Shown here: one piece after another, positions 32,705 through 43,146 of the stretch
Position numbering within the stretch: the first letter of the stretch is position 1
How the letters are laid out: the number at the start of each line of letters is the position of its first letter
NCBI GenBank assembly: GCA_016508695.1
Contig: VNKQ01000008.1
Coordinates: forward strand, 744,001 to 808,000
Length of the DNA stretch: 64,000 nucleotides
Direction: 5' to 3'
Source: Hyphodiscus hymeniophilus
Taxonomy: Eukaryota; Ascomycota; Leotiomycetes; Helotiales; Hyphodiscaceae
The notes under the pieces: generated by a model
Seen by the model: the letters and a program-made list of their open reading frames with translations, nothing else
What the model was told of the DNA's origin: nothing
The model's database searches: none
Program-made: the position numbers and the translations under genes

Positions 32705-35700
32705 ATGGCAGCGGAAATCACGAGATCCACCTCCCCGGATTCCAGCAATCATGGGGTAGCCGAGGAACAGAATTCTAAGCAAGGAGAAAGAATAGCTCCC
32801 GGCCGAAAAAGAATCCAGAGGGCATGCGACAAATGCTCGAATTCTAGAACGAAATGTGATGGGAAGCATCCATGGTCAGCAATCTCACCAGACCTGCCTC
32901 CCCTTATTACTTGACTGATATCGTTTTTGACCACAACTGTAGCCAGCATTGCACGAGTAAGCATCCTCAAACTCTGTTAATCATTCGGTCTCGAATCGCT
33001 CGAGTTTGTTTGACCACAGTGCTGATGCTTTAGTACAGATTATGGATTTACATGCAGCTATGACCGAGAGCAGAAGCCACGAGGGAGAGCGCCATCAAAA
33101 CGGATGAGGGTTGAAAGTCCATCGTCTGGCTCCTCTAAAAACTCCAATTCTCATGCACCGATGACGTTAGCACAACCGATCACCCCTACGAGCTCGAATT
33201 CCGAACAACAACGTCTGGATTCGTTTCGTAACGAAACCGGCGAATCCTCCTCTACTGGGACTGGGAATGCTGCTATCAGAGACCAACACCGACGAGCAAC
33301 TCCGAGCAATGTCATCCCAGAACTTTACAACCCAAGGCCAGAGTATCAGCAGACTCCCGATTATCTTCAAGTCTCACAAAATGGGGGAACGCTGGCCAAC
33401 TTTCATCCCTTGTAAGTTGTCAGCGGGTCTCCCAATATGCCTCCCAAATCTCAGATGGCCTTCTTGTTGTAGATCATATTACTGTGTTCTAGGAGAGAAG
33501 AATCTTGATGAGTCAAATTGTTCAAAACTCTCATGCGATTTGGCATTCAAGAAGTTGGTCAAGCGTCCAAGCGTGCCGTCATCCTCTTGTAACTTGCATA
33601 GCTATTGTAATGGTACTGTTGCCAAGCAGAGCTGACGTCTTATCTCTAAGGTATTTCGACGACACCAATTTTGGCAATTTCCAGCAATTCGATTATGCGA
33701 TTCCAAGTATGCCGGCATCAATCTATGGTAGCAGTCAAGTTGTACCCGGAAATGAGTTAGAGAATCACAACGAAAGAGCGAGGATTAGACCAATATCTCG
33801 TATTGGATTTGTGATGCCCGGTACCCCTCAATACAGACCAGCAACAGCTTTTGGGAGGTCTCCTTCCGCCGAACCACCAGCTGCTCAAGGATGTCGATAC
33901 CTGGTTCTTGTTCCTCTCCTGCAACATATTAATGGTGTCATACCTTCAAGTACCGCTTGTGATCTTTTAGATCTCTACTTTACAGAACCTTCGAGCTCGT
34001 TATTCGAGTCGGCGTCTCCCTATGTTCTCACGCATATCTTCCGGAAGAAATCGTTTCTTCACGTGACGAAACCAAGAGTTACGTCTCCAGCACTTCTCAC
34101 GGCAAGTCATGTTTTCGTAGCACAGTTCATCTCTTTGGATGTCTGGCAGGTTGTGCTCGCAAATCATGTCTCGAATGCAGAACAGTTCTGGAGCTACTGC
34201 CAGAAACCCCTCTCACCTCACTAGACAATACTAATCCCGACATTCTGATCGCAGGCTATGTTATGGGCGACGGCACAGACTTCAGATGCTCCGATCTTCA
34301 AGAGCTCCCCAACCTCAAGAGCTAGAATATGCGATCGACTTTTTGCGATATGTCTACGTCTACTCAACCCGTTACTATATGAAAATCCCAGAACAATTCC
34401 TGGTAAGCTACATCTGCAGCTTTTCAGAATTTTACTTTCCTCAAGAGATTCCTTATCGCTCAGAAGTTCTAAGCAAGCTGGGTGTTGGGAGGAGAGTGCC
34501 AATTTTGGTAGACAGCGAGCAGTAATCCCAATCGTTCAAAACTTCTGAGCGATTAAGATATTGCCGCTCCAATCAATATTTTCTATCTGTATTCGGAATT
34601 ACCAAAAGTTTGAAGCGGTTCGGAAGAAGCTGATTGTGTCCTAATCACCTGCGGAAAAAATGATGGTAGCCACTGGCTAATATCCAATGTTCTAGAGAAA
34701 ACGCAACAACCAGAAAAATCTCACAACGGGGCAGTTCGAGACGGCATACAAAGCACTGGTACCCTTGATGATGTGTTAACACTCACGCTTATCGGAATAG
34801 TTGTCTCTGGTGGAGACTTCAAGCACGACTGTTTGAAATGGTGGCGAGCTGCTTGGGCACTTGCGAAAGAGTTGAGATTGGGTCAAGAAGTTGACGAATC
34901 TCAGAATACAATAGGAGAAGCTGGTTCCCCATATGAAAGCACCAATGCGAACGATTCAATGTACGCGGTTGAAAAAGTGGGATTGTCGGAAGAAGAGAAA
35001 GAAGAGCGAAGACGAACTTGGTGGCTTCTTTACATCGCTGACCGACACCTCGCACTCTCTTTTAACTATCCCCTCACCATTCTCGGTTCGTAGTCTCGGC
35101 ACTTCTTTAGATTCTCTGAACCACGAGGCTGCGTGTGGAGGGTGAAGCTAGTGCTTCTGCAGTGCCCGAATATTTGGACAGTTTTCGGACTATGTCGAGA
35201 CTCGTCAACTCTTCTCCCGTCTTAGTACTGTCTAGAAGCACTGTGACTAACCTTAAGGTCCTGAACAGATGCAGAATGCCACCTTTACCAGCCTTTGGAT
35301 GACGCATCCTGGGCGGACTTTGACCCCGACAGCCCTCTGGAACGATACTATGGACCTGCGACGATCTTTACAGGCGTCGGGCTTTTTGAGTATTTTTTGC
35401 CATTAATGGTAATCCTGGGTGACCTTGTCGATATTCACCATCGAAACTATCACCCGCGATTTGGCAAGCTGGAGAATATGGCAGCGGTGTCGCAAGTCGA
35501 AACAATGCTGGATACTTACGAGCAGTCTCTCAGCAGTCATCGGACATCCATATCATCTGACTTTCAGCCTCCACACCTGACAAACATCCACTCTCAATTC
35601 AATCTCCCTCCCTCCCCGCCGTCCTCTCTCAATCCAATAACTCCTTCTGCCGAGTCAAGGGACAAGATTGTGAGAGCCTACGCTACTCACATCCTACATG

Positions 35701-36223
35701 TCCTACACATCCTACTGCACGGGAAGTGGGATCCTATATCCATGCTGGATGATCTGGATCACTGGACAACTTCCCCATCATTCTTCAAATGCGCCTCTCA
35801 TTCAGTATCAGCAGCCGAAGCCGTGAGCCAGATCTTGAAATTTGACCCCGAATTAAGCTTCATGCCCTATTTGTTTGGGATTTATTTACTGCATGGGAGC
35901 TTTATACTACTGCTTTTCGCAGACAAGATGCAGATCGAGGCGAACCCGACGGTGAGACAGGCATGCGAGACTATGATCCGGGCACACGAGGTTTGTGTGG
36001 CTACATTGAACACGGAATATCAGGTATGCGCTCCCCTTGGTTCCCATGCGAGTAGAAACGAGTACTGAGTGAGTGATAGAGGAATTTTAGGAAGGTGCTC
36101 AGGTCTGCATTGTACGATGCGAGGGGCATTGTATCAGTTGACATGGAGGAACAGCGGATCAAAAGAAGGGAGTTCTTATCACTTTATCGTTGGGCGAATA
36201 ATGGGAAAGGGCTTGCTTTATGA
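32705..36223 (+). CDS. XlnR/AraR-class Zn2Cys6 regulator of sugar or hemicellulose use
   Basis: Exons 32705-32874, 32943-32956, 33039-33411, 33651-34101, 34255-34402, 34696-35085, 35269-36023 and 36080-36223; phases agree, 814 residues. The zinc cluster is spread over three exons (CDKCSNSRTKCDGKHP, CQHC, NYGFTCSYDREQKPRGRAP), exactly the XlnR layout C-x2-C-x6-C-x5-C-x2-C-x6-C. Later blocks also match XlnR: SSTACDLLDLYFTEP, FRKKSFLH, AMLWATAQTSDAP, WWRAAWALAKELRLG, WWLLYIADRHLALSFNYPLT, FEYFLPLMVILGDLVDIHHR, HILHVLHILLHGKWDP, LSFMPYLFGIYLLHGSF, RNFRKVLRSALYDARG and YRWANNGKGLAL. This class controls xylan, arabinan or pentose genes. Intron 34102-34254 is a GC-AG type (GCAAGT ... GCAG). Introns of 239 and 293 bases are long for this window. 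Whether it is XlnR itself or a paralog is unresolved. Confidence 0.88.
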
Positions 36224-37460
36224 TGTGGCAGAACAAATCAATCCATTTATTGTCCCTCGAATCATTTCGAACAGAGGACTCTCACTTTTTCCTTGTGATC
36301 TCTCTGAGGGCTGTTGGATCATTGACAAAAGACAAGGAGCGATCCAGGGACCAGGACGATCAATGAGAACACTTGTGACACAGTAACACAATTCCCTCGT
36401 TCAGCCCCAATTGCTCGATGCAAATATTGATTGATTGGGGCTTACGAAGATACATCTACCAATTTGGGGCATGTATTTGTCTCCAATCGCTACCTTCACT
36501 TACGGCAGGGTGCATGCAGCACCGAATGGAATCAAACTTCCAAATGCAAAATGTAAGCACGGCACCTAGCAGCAAGTTGCAGTCTTGCTCGTACAATTCG
36601 TCCCAAGTTTGTATCCATCCCCTACCAGAAAAGCAGGAATGAAAAAAGGAGTAGGAGGCCGTCGCTAGCTCACCTATTATTAATGAGCCCACTTTTGTCC
36701 GCCAGGAGGATTACTTGTAGACAATAGCCAATAGAACAGCAAAACTCTGTCTGCCATGACAAGTCTTAGAAGAAACGTTCAAGAATGAGATTCTGACTGT
36801 GAGCTCTTTTAGACTCAACAATATTACTTGAGAAGTTGAGGCTCACGAGCTTTCAAATCTATGTGGTTGAACCTTGATAGTGGTGGTAGGACCGTAGGAG
36901 AGAACGGATAAGCGCAGACACTTGGAGCAGGGGCAGCGAGACATCGGGACTTTCCAGGGTCTACTACCAACCGACTTGTTCGGAGCTTTCCTTATCGCTC
37001 AGTCAGAACTCTTAATTTTCAATTACAAATTCTCAACGTGATCTATAAGTCGGTTCTTACGATACTTTGCACTTTTTCCAAGAGTTACGAAGAAGGATTG
37101 CACGGGTAGGAGTATTGGAAGAACACCACGATTTTCGAGTCGTAAAGGTCTTCGTACCTTCGTACCCTCAGGCTCCGAGTCCAAGCTGCTGCGCCATTTC
37201 TGGACTTCGGAGATTGACCCACATGTTGGCATCCAGGCCGAGCGAGCCAACCAACCAACCTCCATCTCTCTTTATCCATCGCAATTTTCCCCCCAAAGCT
37301 GCGTGTACAGGATGATGCGGCCGTTGTTCCACAACGGTCCACCATGGATCCCCATTATCCCATGTCCTTCGTTAGCTTGTCTTGAGACTCCTGTTGGGCT
37401 AATGGCTCCTTTACCTGCTGCTTATTCCTCTTGCGTTTCAAAACATCTATATATCGATCG
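36224..37460. other. intergenic with possible upstream ORF of the GT90 gene
   Basis: No supported gene in 1.2 kb. Near the right end an ATG in good context (ACCATGG, 37344) opens a 13-codon frame (MDPHYPMSFVSLS) ending at 37385, 75 bases before the GT90 start, a candidate upstream ORF. Confidence 0.4.
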
Positions 37461-38815
37461 ATGAAGACCCAACGGAAGGCCTGGGACTTGATCCCTCGCA
37501 CCAGTGTCTGTTCCATGGCAATATTCAGAAGGTATCCTTATGTCCTTCTAGCTGGGCTCACATTCGTTGTCTCGGTCTGGTTCTATGAATATCATTATCC
37601 ACCCTTCCAGCCTCAACTTCGACCAGCCAGTTCAACCAATCCCCAGAGCAAAGGCAACTTCAATGGGGCATGGAACTTCACCAGAGATGCGAGGAATCTG
37701 CTGATGACCGATTTGCAATGCGACCTTGCGTTTCCGGATCTTTTCAGGGAGATAGACCGTGCTGTGGAGTTACGGAAGGAGAAACCCATTACCCTGAAGG
37801 AGGTTGAATCTGTAAAGCCGATAAGAGGCTACAATCATGCTATGATTTATGACAACCAGGTAGGAGACTATCATGGCGAACATCGGGATGTCCGCTAATT
37901 GTCAAGCTCTATATGATATGGGCAGGCGAAAATGTAAACCTGCGCGATCAAGCAATACTGCACGCCCTCCACCGCGCAATCGTTACTTCTCCAGAGCCTC
38001 TCCCCAACATCGAGTTTACGCTTAACGCTGACGATATTGCATCACCAGAGGATACAACATGGGCATTCTCGCGGCGTGCAGAGGATGAGAATTTATGGCT
38101 CATGCCCGACTTCGGATACTGGTCATGGCCGGAACCAAAGATTGGATCGTACTCGGAAGTACAGATGAAAGCGACGGCAATGGACACAAAAGTGCCATGG
38201 ACGGAGAAGACCAATAAATTGGTGTGGAGGGGGGCTTTGCTGGATTTGCTTGTGCGTGAACAACTGCTTGCAGCGAGCGAAGGACATGACTGGTCGGACG
38301 TGAAGTTATTGAATTGGGAGGATGAGGGAGCGGGGAAGAGCCATGATGTGTTGACGATGGATGAGCATTGCGGGTATAAATTCGTGGCACACACGGAAGG
38401 AATTTCGTACTCTGCACGGCTGCAGAATCTACAAAACTGCCAGAGTGTCATTGTTGCCCATAAGCTAAAGTGGATCCAGCATCATCATCACTTGATGGTC
38501 ACTTCAGGACCACAGCAGAATTTTGTAGAGGTAGGAGAGGATTGGAGCGGATTGGATATCGCCATGGATATGTTGATTGATGACGACAACTTGGCGGAAC
38601 GAATCGCCAAAAACAACATCCAGCAGTTTCGCGAGCATTATCTGACGCCCGCAGCGGAAACTTGCTATTGGAGAAAGCTGATCAGAGGTTGGGCCACGGT
38701 CAGCTTTGAACCCGAGTTCTACAACAAGACCAAGAAGGGAGAGTCGAAGAAGTGGAGGGGGTTACCTGTGGAATCATACTTCTTGGAAAGGGAGATCGAT
38801 TGGGCCTATCACTAG
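37461..38815 (+). CDS. GT90 glycosyltransferase (CAP10/KDELC-like), type II membrane protein
   Basis: Exons 37461-37859 and 37907-38815, 435 residues; ATG 37461 is the first in the frame. A signal-anchor lies at about residues 26-46 (YPYVLLAGLTFVVSVWFYEY), so the enzyme should sit in Golgi or ER membranes with its catalytic part in the lumen. The catalytic region shows CAP10/GT90 marks: MPDFGYWSWPEPKIGSYSEV, TNKLVWRGALLD, HCGYKFVAHTEGISYSARLQ (donor-binding block), then HHHLMV and NFVEVGEDWSGL. Family members transfer glucose, xylose or related sugars; the donor and acceptor here are unknown. It is shorter than capsule-type Cap59/Cap10 proteins but within the range of ascomycete GT90 members. 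The 47-base intron joins NQ to LYMIW. Confidence 0.87.
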
Positions 38816-39553
38816 ATAGTTGTCTTTGAGCGACATGTGGCGTTTTCACTGGGGAGTTTGTGAGCATTTTTGTAAACCATATAGAGATGTAATAGATAAT
38901 GACTGTATGAAGTATGAGACCACCATAGACTCAATCCACTGAGGTTTTAACCTCACTTTCCGATCAAGACCGTCAACCGGAAGTATGGTACGTCTGAGAA
39001 TACAGACTCGATCATATATTCATAACTTGATGAAGGAGTGGTATTCCGGAGTCAAGACAGCAAGCAGGCATAAGAGATCGGAGACAGACTGCTCAAATCA
39101 ATCCTAAGGGACGTGTGCCGCATTTCCAGGTCAAAGAACAAGATAGAAAAGTAGACAGAAATGAAATGGAAGCCAACCACTTGCATATCAATCCTGGTGG
39201 GTTTCACATGGGAGTGTAAAAACAACGCGCTTCCGCTGCCGCGGTCTGGTAGCCATTACTTCGGAATAGAACCAGCGAATTTTCAGATAGGAGATCTGGT
39301 GTAAATACGACAGAAAGTCTTCCTGATTTTTGGTTAATTTATAACTTTTTAGTCGTGTCATCCTTCGCTACGCTTGACCTACCGAAATAGGGCGCCTTCA
39401 CGGTCCCCCTCAGCCTCAAGTACATCAGTGAGTCTTTTACTGGGAGGACCTAAGGATGTGAATCACATGAACAAATGATGCATGGAAGTGTTGTTACGTA
39501 TTCGGACGTAGTTCTTGAACTCGGCCATTCCACTGCTATTCTCACCACCTGCC
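38816..39553. other. convergent spacer, no gene seen
   Basis: 3' flanks of the GT90 and NmrA-like genes. No domain-bearing frame, tRNA or repeat recognised. Confidence 0.55.
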
Positions 39554-40639
39554 TCACAGCTTCCCTTTCCTTCCATCTTCACCCAACTTCAAGATCGGCT
39601 TCAAATTATCTGCTTGAACCCTGTCCCAAAGTGAACCCTTCCCAGCTTCTCTCCCTTTCTTATCCTCGATCCGAAACCATTCTTCCGCACTCTTAATCCG
39701 ATTCGGATGAATCTCATCCAATAATTTGTAATCTCTCTGAATTATTCTATACTTCCACATATTCCAAAATCCAGTAAAGTTGTCCTTGAACGACATCGTT
39801 GATGGATCGCTAGCATCAGCGTTGTATCCGGCCGGACCAGCCGCCAGACGACTCATGGAGCCATTCCAATAGTCCTCAAGACTCGTATCAATATATTGCG
39901 CCGGCTGCCCGGTGACTTTCGTGAAGGCAGATGCAAGTTCCGCGTACGGGATGTCTGCGATAGCGACTTCGAGATCCATGCCACTGGCACGCTCAGGGTG
40001 ATCGAAGAGCCAGCGTACATAAAATCCGCAATCTTCGAGCGCAACATGGGTAACAGCTCCATCACCGAGAGGGACTCGCCAAGTCACCACGCCATCCTCG
40101 ACAGTGGGTGTATTGATCGTGAGGCTCGAGATCGCCATCTCAATATACGGGCCGGTTGTGAAGAGTGCGGCGCCCATTCGACCTCTATTCGACTGGTTCT
40201 GGAACAAGATCCATTCTCCAATCCTGCCCTTGCCATCATAATGCCCCGTCCGAAACTTCGGATCATAGCCGGATTTCTTGAGTGTGAAATCGAGGTTTCC
40301 GTACACGAAGAACTTGATTCCACACTCGAGGGCTAGCTCGTAACTGCGTATTGCCCAGTAGATTTCTCCTTTCTCGCCGGTATTGAAGCCGTCGAGGTTG
40401 ATGAATGCTCCATCACAGCCTTGGTACCCTTGGCGGAGAGTGGCTTCATTGGCAAAAGTGCCTTCCACGATCTCGACGTTGCCTAGTGCGAGGAGAGATT
40501 TGGCTCGTGGGGATTTAGTATCTCGCGACAGAACTCGACATGAGTATTTCTTGTCTTTGACTAGAGCTTGGATGACTGGAATCCCTTGTGCTCCAGTGCC
40601 ACCGACAATGAAGATTTTTGAAGTGTATTGAGATGACAT
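39554..40639 (-). CDS. NmrA-like NAD(P)-binding protein
   Basis: Single exon, 361 residues. The N-terminus has the Rossmann nucleotide-binding motif (IFIVGGTGAQGIPVIQALV) at residues 9-28, a basic NADP-sensing stretch (CRVLSRDTKSPRAKSL) and a central strand KFFVYGNLDFTLKKSG; YGN and a Lys downstream are in the place of the extended SDR active site but the canonical YxxxK is not present, as usual for NmrA-like proteins. The group includes the nitrogen-repression cofactor NmrA and many redox-sensing or uncharacterised reductases. Later LFTTGPYIEMAISSL and YIDTSLEDYWNGSM fit the family C-half. It is divergent from the EXPERA gene, with 604 bases between starts. Substrate or partner unknown. Confidence 0.88.
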   Translation of the reverse strand: MSSQYTSKIFIVGGTGAQGIPVIQALVKDKKYSCRVLSRDTKSPRAKSLLALGNVEIVEGTFANEATLRQGYQGCDGAFINLDGFNTGEKGEIYWAIRSYELALECGIKFFVYGNLDFTLKKSGYDPKFRTGHYDGKGRIGEWILFQNQSNRGRMGAALFTTGPYIEMAISSLTINTPTVEDGVVTWRVPLGDGAVTHVALEDCGFYVRWLFDHPERASGMDLEVAIADIPYAELASAFTKVTGQPAQYIDTSLEDYWNGSMSRLAAGPAGYNADASDPSTMSFKDNFTGFWNMWKYRIIQRDYKLLDEIHPNRIKSAEEWFRIEDKKGREAGKGSLWDRVQADNLKPILKLGEDGRKGKL

Positions 40640-41243
40640 GGTGGATATTGATTCGCGATCTGACTGAAGAGAGATTGAAATAGTTGGAAGAATGGAAGAA
40701 TATATAGTTGGAGAATTGACAGGCTCTCAACACACTTTAGTAGCTTAGCTTCTTTTGCCAGATAGGCCCCTATGTTTAGTGATCATGAACATTAATCAAT
40801 TCGCAGAAATCAGTGCGGGTGCGGGAAGCTCTTGTTGATTAATCTCTCGCTCTGCGAGCAAACGCAGGGGCGTCACGGCATTTGACTGATCAATAATCAT
40901 GGACCAGTCTTACGGTGTAATCAGACCTGGCCAATGATTACTGCGAGCCGAGGCTCCCAGGAACTATGGCGCGCTCTACATTAGAGATGTGACTGAAGGT
41001 ATGATATGCAATATATACTCGGGTGGGCAGAGCAGGGACGACGGAGAAAGGGTTGGCCCAAAATCGGGAGATTGGCTCCACCTTTTTAGCAAGATGGAAC
41101 GTCAGCCTCGTGCTTCAAGAATCTCGACTCTCGACTCAATGCCGGCAACAGCACCATCTTATCCTCATTCATGACTTTGAATTATAGATAGTTCTGGAAA
41201 GGTCTTAAGCACAGTGCAGATCATCAGAACCACAATCGTCAAA
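40640..41243. promoter_or_regulatory. divergent promoter of NmrA-like and EXPERA genes
   Basis: 604 bases between start codons. Contains two separated runs resembling TGATTAAT and an AGTGATCATGAAC stretch; no known factor site is clear. Shared control inferred from orientation. Confidence 0.4.
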
Positions 41244-41909
41244 ATGGCGACATCAATTTCGTCCAGGAAGAGGGACCTTTTCTATATGGTGTTCTTCTGC
41301 TTGGGAATTCCATCGATGTTTAGTATGTGCTCTTCCCCAGTCTATCTATCAGGATTGAAATCCCACAACTACACCCAGATTATGTTTTGTTTTTGAAGCC
41401 ACTGTCCTAATATTGAACACTAGTGGTCGACCTTCAAGCCCTCTACCCAGCGTCGATAGTGCCGACTTTCATGGTTGATCTCAAGGCCTTCTATATCAAT
41501 AGATATCAGGATCAATTCTTCATTCAAACACCACCATTCTTCGAGTTCTTCATGTGGACCGAGATCTTCATCCAGGCTCCCGTCATGATTTGGGGTGTTG
41601 GTGCATTATTTAAGGGCTCTCCCAAAATCCCCCTCGTTCTCCTCCCTTACGCCGTCCTGATATTCGTCACCACTGGAGCCTGCATGTACGAGATCTGTTA
41701 CTGGGAGGTACCTTTAGTGCAGAAATTCAGCTTGAGTACTCTTTATGGGCCATATCTGGCTATATGTAAGATCGCATGCAATACTCCTAGGAATTCGGGT
41801 TACTGATTCACTCGCAGCTGCTTTCATGACCGTGGATATGTTTCTCCGCATAAACAATATTATCAACACAGCCTCAGCGATTTCGACAGTGGTAAAGAAG
41901 CGCCAGTAA
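41244..41909 (+). CDS. EXPERA-domain membrane protein (TMEM97/emopamil-binding-like)
   Basis: Exons 41244-41322, 41424-41765 and 41818-41909, 170 residues, the usual size. Four hydrophobic segments are visible: LFYMVFFCLGIPSMFMVDL, the PPFFEFFMWTEIFIQAPVMI region, IPLVLLPYAVLIFVTTG and a C-terminal one near TLYGPYLAISAFMTVDMFL, with the second containing the family's acidic and aromatic residues (FEFFMWTE). EXPERA proteins include sterol isomerase EBP and TMEM97 (sigma-2 receptor), ER proteins binding sterols. Ligand not predictable. The C-terminus is basic (KKRQ), resembling a dilysine ER signal. The first intron splits the ATG-like codon of MVDL. Confidence 0.85.
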
Positions 41910-43146
41910 TTGAAACTGCCAGATTACAACTCGGTGTTTATACTACATCAAAGGGGCATGTATGAGATTTGTCAAGCGTGAGGGAACTTGTATTTGTGGT
42001 TGCACTAAGGACTGATGCTTACGGTGCTCTCAAGCTGAGTGTAAACGACTAGTTTTAGGAAAGACACCAAGAAGCTTGATATCTTAAAGTTTCTTCCGCG
42101 CACGTGAGCTTATACTCAATGGCAAATGCTTAATAAGTAGATGTGAATGCAAGGGAAAGGACAAACAGTTAGCATTTAATATAGCCAAAGATTAAACACT
42201 AACACGGATTTGATGTGAACCGAAGTCTGTTAAAGCACCAAGAAAGCAGAAAGTGAATACAAAAGTGCCACAAATAGGCAAAAACGTCTCAATCGCAAAG
42301 TGTTCAAGTTACTGCTCAACTTAATCTAACAATCTCCTAGGACCCGCAGCCTGCAGGCAGCTCGATATTCTGGTGCGTCGGGATATTAGTGCTAGTACAG
42401 CAATTAGAGTGCCGTCCTAAATAAGTAAAAGCTCAGCGAACGTTCCTGCTGCTCCAAAAAGAGATCAAAAATATAAATATGAGCCTTGAGGTAAGAAGGG
42501 CAAGGGTAGAGAATCTGCGGTGTCCAAGCGGCGTAACTGCGTTAGAAGACGTTATGGCAACTGAACGGGCACAACAACTTGGAGAAAAGATCTAGAGGAA
42601 AGTGCCGGTATACAACAGATAGCAAGCACAATTTCACAAACTTCAGCATAGAAGAGAGTGCATTAGCAAAGCCTTAGATATGTGGTCAGAATTCACAGTT
42701 AGAAGTCTGGAAGACCGTTCTGACAGATTGCATACTTGGCTTGCAAGCAAAACGACGTAGGCACATAGCTAACATAGTTCAGATGATCCTGAAATCCACG
42801 CTCTCCTATGTTGATCGCCACTTAGAGCTGAGTCCTTCTCGTGTCGGTCAAGCTTGAAATAACTCCTTCAAAGCTCGGAAACAGAACGTAGAAAACGTCT
42901 CACAAAAGTGTATCAGATCTCGCACTATCGCAATCAAAAGCACAACGCTCAGAACTCAATCATCAACTTTCAAGCTGACTACAAGATGTAAGCCATCTCC
43001 GAATACTCTACAAAGGCAACATGCCGCATCAATATGTAAGTAACGCCAACCCCATCTTCCCGTCCAGGAAGTCCATCCAACCAGCCAGTCGTGCCAATCA
43101 TGTCATGTAATGAGAACCATCCAACGCCTTGCTAAACCACCCGCAC
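41910..43146. other. convergent spacer, nothing recognised
   Basis: 1.2 kb between the EXPERA gene and the 3' end of the ADA2 gene. All frames are short. No tRNA, repeat or mobile-element signal found by eye. Confidence 0.5.
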
